A DNA stretch of 64,000 nt, from the NCBI GenBank assembly GCA_029379385.1, contig CM055612.1:11222001-11286000 (forward strand). Reading direction: 5' to 3'. Position 1 is the stretch's first letter, and each line of letters starts with the position of its first letter. This stretch comes from Quillaja saponaria. Taxonomy: Eukaryota > Streptophyta > Magnoliopsida > Fabales > Quillajaceae. Below are positions 12,597-23,003 of the stretch, in pieces. The notes beneath the pieces are model-generated. The model was not told the origin of the DNA. It did no database searches and was given only the letters and a program-made list of their open reading frames with translations. The position numbers and the translations under genes are program-made.

Positions 12597-14139
12597 AAAC
12601 CCATGACTTCATCTAGTCAACGGAAGAAAGGAGTCTCTATCTTTGCAACTTTTCTTCTTCCACACTTTTACAACTATGCAACTGCACCTCTAAAATCATG
12701 AAATTTCAACACTAAAACCTATAAGAGAAGAGTCCATTAGGAGCTAATAGAAAAATGGAATCGACATTGAGAGAAGAGAAAACAAACCTGAAGATGGATT
12801 GCTCTGCCATCATGAACCTGAAGAATTTTCCTCCTCCTCTTCTTCAAAATCTCAGATAAGCATGGTTTGCCTTTTTTTTTTAACCTTTAATTATCAACAA
12901 TGTTTTCAAATTTTTTGCTTTGCTTTGCTTTTACTTTTTCTCCCTCATTTTGATATGTTTCGGTTGGAAACGATAGAATTGACTTCATTTCTACAAAAAT
13001 ATTTAGGTTTCGTTTTCTCTTTATGGGTTTCATTTTCATATGTGTGGAAATCGAATCGATTTGCCTGAAATGGATGAATTGGCATGAATTTTCAATCCTT
13101 GTTCTCGGGCACGATGGTTGTTACCTGCAAGACAAGAACATGAAGGTGACTGTTGTCTACAACCATTTTGGTCCTAATTGCAACCAACAGATGCCAAGGT
13201 GAATCTTGCTTATAACATTCTTTACAATGATTCATAAGTTTGGTAACAAATTGAAGGATTCTTCATATAAATGACTCTAGTGTTTCTTATATTCAAAACA
13301 TTGTAGAATTTGCCATGGATATGCACATGTAGCCAAGGATTGAAAATTCGTGTTGATTTGTCCGTTTCAAATGAATTGATTAGGTTTCCACACATATGAA
13401 AACGAAACCAATAAACAGAAACGAAACATGAATGTTTCTGTTGAAACGGAGTCGATTCCACCATTTCCAACTGAAACAGATCGAAAAGGGGGAGAAACAT
13501 TAAAAGCAAAGCAAAAAATTTGAAAACATTCGTTAATAATTAAAGGCAAAAAAAAGCAAAGCATGCTTATCTGAGATTTTGAAGAAGAGAAGGAGGAAAA
13601 AGTCTTCAAGTTGTTGATGGCAGAGCAATCCATCTTCAGGTTCGTTTTCTTTTCTTTCCATCTCGGCCCCATTCTTGTATCAGCTCCTAATGGACTATTC
13701 TCTTGCAGGTTTTAGTACTAAATTTCATGATTTTGGAGGTGTAGCTGCATAGGTGTAGAAGAGTGGAAGAAGAAGAGTTATAGTGATAGAGACTCCTTTC
13801 CTCAGTCGATTGGGTGAAGTCATGGGCTTAGTTTTTTTTATTTTGTATTTTTAGCATCTTGTGGGTTTATGGGCTTACTTATGTGTATATTTAGAGGATT
13901 ATATTTATGGGCTTCGTAACTTGTTAATCCATATTTCTATTTTTTTTTTTTAGTGAATATATATATTACATTTAAAATTTATAGATAACACAAACAAAAG
14001 TGACTTTTTATTTTTAAGATAGTTTAATTTTTTTAAATAGAGGAAGAAAATTAGTAATTATAAATTATTTATATTTTTTCATTAACCTAGAACATTAGCA
14101 GATAAAAATTAGTTAGAAAATAAAATTTATGTTCATTAT
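12263..14139. repeat. 1.9-kb inverted duplication (foldback), ~230-base loop
   Basis: The left arm (~12263-13101) and right arm (~13334-14139) are reverse complements with small differences. Matching landmarks: GGTTAATGAA...TTTTATTTTCTAAC outer ends, CTAGGTTAATGAAAAAATAT, GCCCATAAGCCCACAAGATG, ATGGATTGCTCTGCCATC, CAAAATCTCAGATAAGCATG, the GTTTCGGTTG/GAAACGGA block, and the inner GAATTTTCAATCCTTG. The left arm carries a ~23-base poly-A absent as such from the right. Both arms contain the same protein-like stretch (ATG, then MDCSAI.NLK, Ser-rich, SKSQIS), so the duplicated unit may include a gene fragment. The loop reads LQDKNMKVTVVYNHFGPNCN followed by a GTGAAT donor-like site. Candidates are a MULE-like or foldback transposon with long terminal repeats, or a local inverted duplication. 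I saw no clear target-site duplication. Confidence 0.85.
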
Positions 14140-15039
14140 TAGTGATATGTTAGAGGGAAGAAAATTAATGGTGACAGAAAATCCTGTATAATCTATTTTG
14201 ATTATCAGGAAGGCATAATATAAAAAATACTTATATGAAATTATGATGTAAAACAAATACATAGAGTTCCTAACATTTGAGCATAATATGATACCTTTAT
14301 TTGTACTCAAAATAAAATGATTTTGTTTTTTTGGTTGTAACCAAAAGGAGGGTCCTAGCATTTGTAGATAAAAAACTTTAGAAGAAAAAAAAAGTTTAAA
14401 TGTTATTTTTAGAGTTTTGAAAATTATGCAATGTGGTCACTGGCTCATTGTCATTATTTTTTGTTAGATATTTAACTTCTTAGGAGATGACGTATCAAAT
14501 GAGTATCATGATACATTGATAAGCAATGTTGGGTTTGTAGTTAAGTTAGATTTGACGGAAAGTGACAGGCATCACATTACATGATTTTCAAAATTATAAG
14601 ATGACATTTTAATGTTTTGAAATATATGGACAAAATTGAAATCTCAGTTAAATAATAAGGACTAAAAGTATAATTAAATCTAAATAAAAGAATTTTAACA
14701 TAAGTATGTGATGATGAAAAAAGGCTCATTGTAAATCAATTTATTCTTAACACTTACTTTAAGAAAAAAAAAATTATATATACATTTTTGTTAGTTTTCA
14801 AGAAAAAGATATCTTAATTTATATTTTTTGCTTTTACTTAATAAAATAAGTTTAGAGGTAATTGCAAGTGGACCGGTTCAATTCGTTGTTTGATCCCATT
14901 TTGTTAATGGCCGATTTGTTGCTCCGATTTTCAGGGTATTGGGTGTGTGCTATTACTGCTATTAGGAGTGGAAATAGCCGAGTAGCCAGTTGTTGGTCTA
15001 GCTGCTAAGTTCTTGTTAGTCTTCTTCTTGGAAAAAACC
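14140..15039. other. Non-coding spacer between two foldback elements
   Basis: AT-rich sequence without a supportable gene. The stretch ~14380-14720 has the look of dispersed-repeat DNA (repeated phrases about loss of G+C and poly-A/T tracts) but I could not assign a family. Confidence 0.4.
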
Positions 15040-17545
15040 ATCAAATGGACTATTTTTTAAAATATAAATTTAAAATGGATCACTTTTGAAACTAATAATG
15101 AAAATAGATCAAATTTACCAACTCACTACCACATCCTCAAGACCCAAAAAAAAAAAAAAAACCATGAATAGTAACTTCGTGTGTTCATTTATTATGAATA
15201 GTAACTCTGTGAGTCCAACTCACGAAGTTACTATTCATGAATTTTTTAATTTTTTTTTTCTAAGTGAGAAGAAAAAATTATTATTACTTTGTAAAGTGAG
15301 AAGAAAAAATTTATCACTTTTTAAAAATTAAAAAATAAAAATAAAAGTATATGAATAATAACTTCGTGAGCCTAGCTCACGAAGTTACTATTTATTTTTT
15401 TTTGTTTATATGCTTCATTGTAATAATTTTTTTATATTTTGTATTTTTTATCTTAAAAAAATTTATCCTAAAATTACAACATCAAAACAATTAAAATGAA
15501 CAATAATGTGGTGACCCTAATCCACGAAGTTACTGTTTATTTTTATTTTTTTTGTAATTTTTTTTTCTCAGTTGAAAGAAAAAATTTATCTTTTTTCAAA
15601 AAAAAAAAAAAAAAAAAACACATAGAATAATAACTTCGTGAGCCTAACCCAAGAAGTTACTATTATTATTTTTTTAAAGTAAATGCATGCTTTCCTTATA
15701 CCATGTGTGTTTTTCAAATCAAATGTAGTCTTTATTCAGCACATTTTATTTTGTTTCTCTGCATTGTTTTTTTTCCTCCACTTGCTTAGAGAAGGAGTCA
15801 CATGCTTTATTTTTTTTTCCTGCCTCATTTACATGCTTTGTTTTTTTTTTTTTCTCTTTACCTGCAAAACTCTACATGCCATTCATTTTTATTTTAATTT
15901 TTCCTTTTCTTTACCTGCAAAACTCTGCATACTATTTTTTTTATTTTTTCCTGCCTCTTGTCTGTCATAATTTGTTGCTCCTACTCCCATGAAACATCCT
16001 TCTTCACTCTCCATAAATCATTCTCACCTCCAACAAATCAAAATTTCTCACCTCCAACTTATACAAGTACCATTTCTCTGCACTTTTTATATTTCTCACC
16101 CTTTCTCACCTTCTTCAACACACAAGTTTCGCCTTCTTTATTTTCTAAAAATTAATATTACTATTTTAGAGTATTATTATTAGATATTTCATTTACTCAC
16201 ATCAAATTTATTTCATTAATAAGACATTTTCTCAATTTTTCTCAAGTGCTTATATTCATTCTCTATCCACCACTCACACGATAAAATTAATATAAAATAT
16301 TATACATCTCACAACACAATTTGGATACTTTTATTTTCTTATTTTATTATAATTTAGATAGTTTAATTTCTTAATAATTCAATCTTCGATGAAATTAAAT
16401 TTACAAAACAATGCTAAATTTTTTTATAAATAATTTAAGGATTAAATGCACCTAATATTATAAAAAATAATACACTAATTACTTTACCCAAAAAATTGTT
16501 AATCTATATATAAAATTAATTAATTTGATTAAAGGAAAGAAAAAAAATATACTCACTGAAAAAGAGAATATGGTTTTACCAAAAAATGATTTTATCAAGA
16601 AAAAATTATTAATCCATCCATTATTGTCTTACTGAATATATATATTAAAAAAAAATACAAGAGAGAAAAAAAATAATAATAAAAGCATGCATTTACAGAA
16701 AAATAAAATAAAATTGAACATTACTACTATAGTAAATCAAGTTGCTCTTATAAATTACAAGGAAGAAATTTAAAAATAAAAATAAAAATAAAAAACATGC
16801 AATTTACTAAAATAACATAAAATAAAAAAATAGCAACTTTATTATCCCAACCCACGATGTTACTATATATATATATATTTTTTAATTAATTTTGGGGTAA
16901 ATTTTTTTTCTTGATTGGATAAGAAAAAAAAAATACAAGGAATAAATGAGTAAAGCTTTCACTTTTGGGGAAAAAAAAATAAAAGAATAGTAACTTCATG
17001 GGTTGGGCTCATGAAGTTTGTTTTTTTAATTTTTTCGTTGAAAAAGGCAAATTTTTCTAGGAAAATAAAATAAAATTACAAAACAAACAAAAATGAACAC
17101 TTACTTTGTGGGTTAGGATCGTGACGTTATTGTCCATTTTATTTTTTGGTTGTAATTTTGGGATAAAATTTTTAACATAAGGAAAAAAAAATACAAAAAA
17201 ATTATTACAAGGAATAAATAAATAAATCATTCATTTATGAAAAAAAAATATTAATTACTTGAGTTGGGATCACAAAATTATTGTTAATATATATATATAT
17301 ATATTTAAAAAATAATTAATATACAGTAACTTTGAGTGCCCAACACACCGAAATTACTCTTCATGATTTTTTATTTTTTGGCTTGAGGATGTGGGTTTTT
17401 TTTTTTTTTTTTTTTTGGGGTCTTGAGATATGGCAGCTGAGAATGTGTGGCAGATGAGTTTATAAATTTAGTCTATTTTCAATATTTGTTTAAAAGTGAT
17501 CCACTTTAATTTTGTTTAAAAATAGTCTCTTTTTTTTTTTTTTTC
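15040..17545. mobile_element. Non-autonomous foldback element with palindrome-studded inverted ends
   Basis: The two ends are inverted copies. The left end has ATGGATCACTTTTGAAACTA, AAAATAGATCAAATTTA, CCACATCCTCAAGACCC and a poly-A; the right end has the reverse complement of each, including TTGGGGTCTTGAG and AGTGATCCACTTT, with poly-T. Similarity continues inward to GTAAATGCATGCTTT (15679) versus AAAGCATGCATTTAC (16682). Each arm holds several copies of a ~40-base palindrome of the type AGTAACTTCGTGAG..CTCACGAAGTTACT: 15196-15236, 15353-15393, ~15501-15537 and 15624-15664 on the left; ~16831-16866, 16985-17020, ~17099-17133, ~17250-17287 and 17324-17363, in inverted sense and more diverged, on the right. 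The centre has a pyrimidine-rich stretch with two ~55-base copies of CTTTACCTGCAAAACTCT (15854, 15911). No transposase is visible. Confidence 0.75.
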
Positions 17546-17768
17546 CTTCCTCTTTGTCTACACCCACAAAGCTCGCAATGTGAGCTCTCGTCGTTGGCTT
17601 TCCTCAACAACCGTGGGCTGTTGTCAGTTTCTTCCATTTCGCTAATTCTCTCCAATGAAATTTTCATTATCTTTTTTCCATTATGAAAAAAAATTATATC
17701 TTTGATTTGTTTTATATGGACCACAGTGGAAATCGAAGAAAGTCACCTTAAACCCATTATAGTCACCA

Positions 17769-20700
17769 ATGTTGGCGACAAGAATCAGTAGTTTCCAATT
17801 TGGGATTAATACTAATTCTTGCAAGAATGGGGTGAGGGCTTTTCTCTTCAATCCTGTTGATGAGCGTTTGTCAGAGAAGCTCTCAAGGTACAATCACTGT
17901 CTTCTTTCTTGTTCATGTTGCTGACTTGATCAGGATTACAAATTGTACTCACTAAGCTTTGGCCTGCCAAGCCAGACATAAAGCCCCAGTTTTTGAATAA
18001 TTATTTACTTCGGAAATGAATTTTCTGGAATGGATGTTTTACACAAAAGTTCCCAATGATTGGAGCGTGAGGCTGTTGATATTTTGCTAAGATACAAGTC
18101 AACAAGAAGGAAAACTCTGTTGTGGACATATTGTGTTCTAAAAATTTAGTATCTAGATCAACTTATTTTCCTAACCACCAGAGTTACTCAATTATATTTG
18201 AATTGATTGTACGCCTACTACTGATTTAACTATGATGCTGGCTACAGTAAACTCAAGAAAAGGAAGCTCAATTTCCATGAAATATATAGAGAAAAGGTTC
18301 AACGTCGTTGACTATCTTTTTTGAGATCCATCCCAACCTAATCTAGACGCCAGAAAATGTATAAGGAATCTCAAAGGGAGCCTGACCACCATGGGAAATA
18401 GTGCACAAATTGAGGAGCTTGCGATTTAAAATTCTGAGTTTATAGTTTACAAAAACCATCTCAGAAATTCAAATAAGTTTTTTTTTTTTTTTTTTTTTTT
18501 TTTTTCCAAGGAACTGGAATCAACTAGTTGTCTTGGTTAGATGAGATCTTGGAGTGACACTGAAAAACTCGTGACTGGAAGTGTAAAGTGCAGGCTTCTA
18601 GGGGAACCTGCCCCCTACCACACACACCTGAAACCTATTATTGAAATTAAGAAGTTCACATGAAGGAAGTGAAGGAACAATATATATGACCACACTAGTG
18701 TAACTCCTTTAGGTAAGAGCTCTTCCTTTCCTTTCCTTTGGAACTCAACCTGGAGAAAGGTGACCCAATGGAAGATGGAGCATGAGGAGTACATTTGTTG
18801 ACTTCCTACTGTGGGAGAGCGTGAATGGATTTATAGCTCTTCTCCTGCAGTGGGGGGAATGAACATAAGAGGTAGTAATTGGATTACCCACTGATTATAA
18901 TTTTTAAGCTTTGATCTCCCTTCCTTGTCAAGTTTGAGCTTACTAAGGAAGTATGAGAGTCATATATGGTTTGCGATTTAAGGCTTAGTTGAGTTGAGTA
19001 ATAGCATGAGAAGATATTGAGGGTTAAATACTACATAAAGGGATAAATAGAAAGGCACCCTGGTTTGAGATTTGCATACTGTATATTTTGGTTTGAAATC
19101 AACCTGAAATAGAAGCAGCAGTGATCCTTTTGGCTAACCTCCTATTAGAAAAATTAACAAAGAGCAGCCATATGCAATTCACTTGACTGTATAAGTTTCA
19201 TTTTTAATGCCATTGGCCCATTACTAAAATTTCACCCCTTTCTCTACGTTTCTGCTATAGCATGTGCTAAACTAGATTTGAGATAACTTTAAATTAGCTT
19301 GATCTGGTTGAGAGAGGGAGTGCAAGAAAGAGAGGAAGGGTGCGAAGGGAGGGAGAGAGGGTTCAGCTTTATAAATATATTAAAGGCAATAGGGAAGGAT
19401 CGAGCTAAACGTCAGCTAATCTATCCTATCATGTGGCACTGGAATCATTTTCTATATTTTTTAAAAACGGTATATTGTCTTGACACTTGACTCTTGAGGT
19501 GGTGGGGAGGGAGGGAAGGAGGGAGGAAAGTGTTTCATTAGAACCAAATCTAGATGCAAGGTATGTCAATGGAAGATGAAGCGTCAAATGACATCTTTGT
19601 ATCAGTCCATACACTAGGATGGGCTTGAAAATGCTTACATCTTATGTTCTTATCTCTTTGTGAAGCACTGGTAGTGCCTATTGAGCAGGGAAAGTTGATA
19701 CTCTTCAAATGTAACAGCCTTATGTCTCTTGTTTGGATTGCGAGTATACAGTTGGAATGAGTGCGAATGTTATCTCATTTTTTGTTGTTCCTACTTGTGG
19801 ATACTTAGGATTAGTTATGAGAGTGAGGGTTTAGTCAGAACCAAATTTTTATACCTAATGTATGTGAAGGGAAGATGAGGCATCCAAATGACTTCTTTAT
19901 ATCAGTCTCGCAAGCAACTTTGTTGGGGTTGAAGTATACTATTGCTAGGATCTTATATTCTTATGATTTTGTCTCTTGGAAAAGCGCCTACTGGACTAGC
20001 TAAGTTGAAGCAATGTGATTCCTGTTATGTTCCATTCCCACTTTTGCACCCTCAGTTTAGTTAGAGAATATATGAATCTTACTCCGCCCAGCTTCATGTC
20101 CCCGCTGATACCTGAAATCTAAATCCCAATCGTAGATAGTCTTAATCAAATCCTTGTTGGGTTCAAAAAGGAATATTGAAAACTGTAGGGATGTAATTTG
20201 AATTTATTTTATATTTGTATGTTTCTTTTTTCATTTTCATACCCTCAGGTTTGTTCCCTGAGGCTAGAGTTTAGTATTATATAGGCTTTGGATTTCTAGG
20301 ATCTGGGAATTAATTGAAATGTGTAATCTATGCATGGGCAGGTACATGTGGCACTTCAACTGATTAGTTAGCTGTTGTAAATGTTTCTCCAAGTGATGAT
20401 ATGTCAAGTTAGTTGGTGATAAAGACTGATCGACTCTTGTAACGAAGTCATCTAATGAATGATACAATTGAGTTCTATTCTTTCTCAGTTTTTTTTTTTT
20501 TTTTTTTCTATCTGTTGGTGTATATACTATTTGTATAGGGTATTTCTCTCTTTACCTTAAGGAGTATATATAGGTTGTAATTGTTTGAATTAATACATGA
20601 AGATATTTTCTCCAAATTCAACTCTGAGTCTCCGCCTCTCTGCTCCCCCGTGGCTTTGTAGTAGAATTATTTCTTCATATAGTTTCCCTAACAGAATGTA

Positions 20701-21775
20701 ACTCCTTGGGGTGAGATCCCCTATTCTATCTCATAAAAGAAAGCCGTCAAAACAACTTCACAGTTGATTCTGTAGGCAAATATCATCTTTCTTTGGTTTT
20801 TCTTTTTCAGGAAAATATATTAACTTTGTTTTTCTCATTATGAGCCTAAGCAATAAAGCATTGTGGATGACTGCAAAATTTTGGCAGTCTGGTTCCCAAC
20901 ACTTATTTATCTGAAACAATCAAAATGTTTGTCAATTGAAGTATCTTCACGTGAATATTTGTCATTTACCACCGATGTAGTTGGCCACATTTATAATCTT
21001 AGGATCTCCTGTGATTTCTCCATCTGCTACAACCAATTACTTCATACTCTATACTGCAAACAATCATAGCCAAGAGGAGACACATGCAGATTTGCCCTCA
21101 AGTAAACAACATGGACTCTCTTAAATTCACTCGGGTTTGAAAGTTGTAATATTTGTCGAAGTTTTTTCTTTCTTCTCTTTGTTAAGTTTTTGTCTTTGCA
21201 GTCATCATGATGTTTTTGGTTTTTCTCTGTATGTCAGCACCTAGAGTTTTTGCATCTTTTAGTATACTGTGACCTGGCATCTCGGATAGTTGTTGCACTG
21301 GTTACTTCTTCTGTTTTAGTACTTTAAATATAACACTTCCTATTTGCTAGAGTAGCTTGAATGTTCCTTATGCTTGAGTATGGATATGCATTTTAAGTGA
21401 GAACTACAGTGAAATTTGGTTAAGAACAAGGAGCAACTACCTGATCCATGGTTTTTCGAATATTAAATGTCATTTGATGAGATAAACTTGGAGAACTTAT
21501 GGACTATCTTTTCCTCAAAAAAAAAAGCAGGCATCTTCCATTGCGTATAACATAATTGATCAGTAATTTGTTTTATACAGTTCCGTACTCTTGACTCAAT
21601 CATCATCTAGTTTCTGCCTCATGAGGTACATGTGAAGTGACATCCCTAGATGATGGGTACTATTTGGTAGGAAAAATTCTAATATACTACGAAGTTTCTT
21701 CTAAAATGCATAGTGGTGACTGTAGGAACCGGTAGCCTTAATGGGTGGGATATTTGCAGGTATTCTGAGGCTTGA
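17769..21775 (+). CDS. Possible small two-exon gene of unknown function
   Basis: The exon at 17769-17887 starts with ATG and reads MLATRISSFQFGINTNSCKN then GVRAFLFNPVDERLSEKLS, ending at a CAAG|GTACAA donor. If spliced to the acceptor TTTGCAG at 21759, the frame continues R-Y-S-E-A and stops at 21773-21775, giving 44 residues with a basic, Ser-rich N-terminus like an organelle-targeting sequence. A 3.9-kb intron and a 44-residue product are both unusual. The second exon, or exons in between, may be wrong. I do not recognise the protein. The non-coding interval contains only retroelement scraps. Confidence 0.25.
18965..19010 (+). repeat. Tail fragment of an RTE-type LINE
   Basis: GATTTAAGGCTTAGTTGAGT followed by further TTGAG units matches the 3' end of the LINE fragment at 57716-57755 nearly base for base. 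The TTGAG-repeat tail is typical of plant RTE-clade LINEs. Only the extreme 3' end is present here. Confidence 0.55.
20513..20693 (+). mobile_element. Possible short solo LTR
   Basis: The segment begins TGTTGGTG and ends CCCTAACA, the inverted TG...CA ends of an LTR. Inside it are a TATA-like AGTATATATAGG and a poly-A-signal-like AATTAATACATGAA. I found no clear target-site duplication, so the call is tentative. Confidence 0.35.
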
Positions 21776-22049
21776 TTTGGAAGAAGAACTGCTTAAGGAA
21801 AGGGTTACAAGGATCTGAAGAAGCTGCAGGGTTACACAGGAAGAACTTGAAGCAGAAGGGTCAATGACAAAAGCAGTTCCACAACAAATTGATATCGAAT
21901 AACGTGGACTGTTTAAATGTATAAATTAACATTTGACTGGCATTCTGAACATCCAATATGGCAATAATTGAAATTTGATATATTCTTTTTTTTTCTTTAG
22001 TATTTTCCTTTCGTATTATCTATTTATAATTCTTTACTTGATCAACTTA

Positions 22050-22790
22050 CAGAAAAGTACGACTTGTGTTGGATGGTGGAGATATAAAGAGAGAGGGAGG
22101 AAGAAAATTGCTGTGGAACCGTAGACAGATAAAGGATGTGCCTGTTGCTAATTGTCCAGAAAAAGAATTATGCCTTCTAAAATGACAAGAAGCATGGAAA
22201 CTGCTGGTTAGTGTCAAATCTCCTATTGGATTTGTATTTGAAATATATTCTCGCTGATATTTTTCCCTGTATGCTACACTTACAGAATTAGTTTTCGTCT
22301 AATTTACAAGAAATCATTTAACTTTCATTCCCTGTTGGATTTTAATATTCACATACATATAGCCTGTCCCGGTTGGTACCTCCCTGTTAATCTAGGAATC
22401 CATTTCAGTAATAAGAAAGCAAAAACCAATATTCATAAACTTTTGAGTTTTGTCCTTTTGACAAAACAAGTAAAGGCATAAGGAAGTATAACATTTGATC
22501 CAGATTCAAATAGTACATGACAATGGAAGTATTTCATATGATCGTATCATACATAAATTATGCAGTTAATGTCATACAAAACCTCTATTTTTGAAAAGAA
22601 GATACTAGTGTCCCAGCTGTTCATGAAAAACAAAAACGAAATAAACCATCACATCCAATAAACATCTATTTGTTTCAGTTCATAGCAGAAAGCAAAACTT
22701 ATTGACACTGGTACACAGAGTACAAATTTCATATGAATGCAGCTGCATCTCTAGGATTAGCAAACACAACTAGCACAGCAAATTGTACCC
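22050..22790 (-). repeat. 3' flank of the RLP unit, duplicated at 42146-42760
   Basis: This segment lies directly downstream of the RLP pseudogene on the minus strand. It is repeated in the same orientation at 42146-42760. Shared phrases include CGACTTGTGTTGGATGGTGG, CCGTAGACAGATAAA, CACATACATATAGCCTGTC, AACCAATATTCATAAACTTT and ACAAAAACGAAATAA. The divergence is modest with many small indels. It marks the unit boundary of an RLP tandem duplication. Confidence 0.8.
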
Positions 22791-23003
22791 AAAAAAAAAA
22801 AAACTAGCACAGCACAGGAAACCCATAAGCGAAACAGAAATCATCAACTTGTGGAACTGAAATCCTGGTCCTTCTGCAGGAATAAACACCAAAATGAAAT
22901 TAGTACAATCTTATACATTTGGACCATTTTTATTAGCCCATAATTGATGTGTAAAGAGAAGGAAAATAAGAAAATACCCCAAGAAAGCAGGTTTATGACT
23001 GCT

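Noticed and set aside
12444..13068. ORFs inside the left arm of the inverted repeat as genes
   Set aside because: The same sequence occurs inverted in the right arm with different frame breaks; composition comes from poly-A/T and CT-rich tracts. Treated as part of the repeat.
15683..16183. Phe/Ser-rich ORFs in the centre of the second foldback element
   Set aside because: They come from pyrimidine-rich DNA with tandem CTTTACCTGC repeats and have no conserved pattern.
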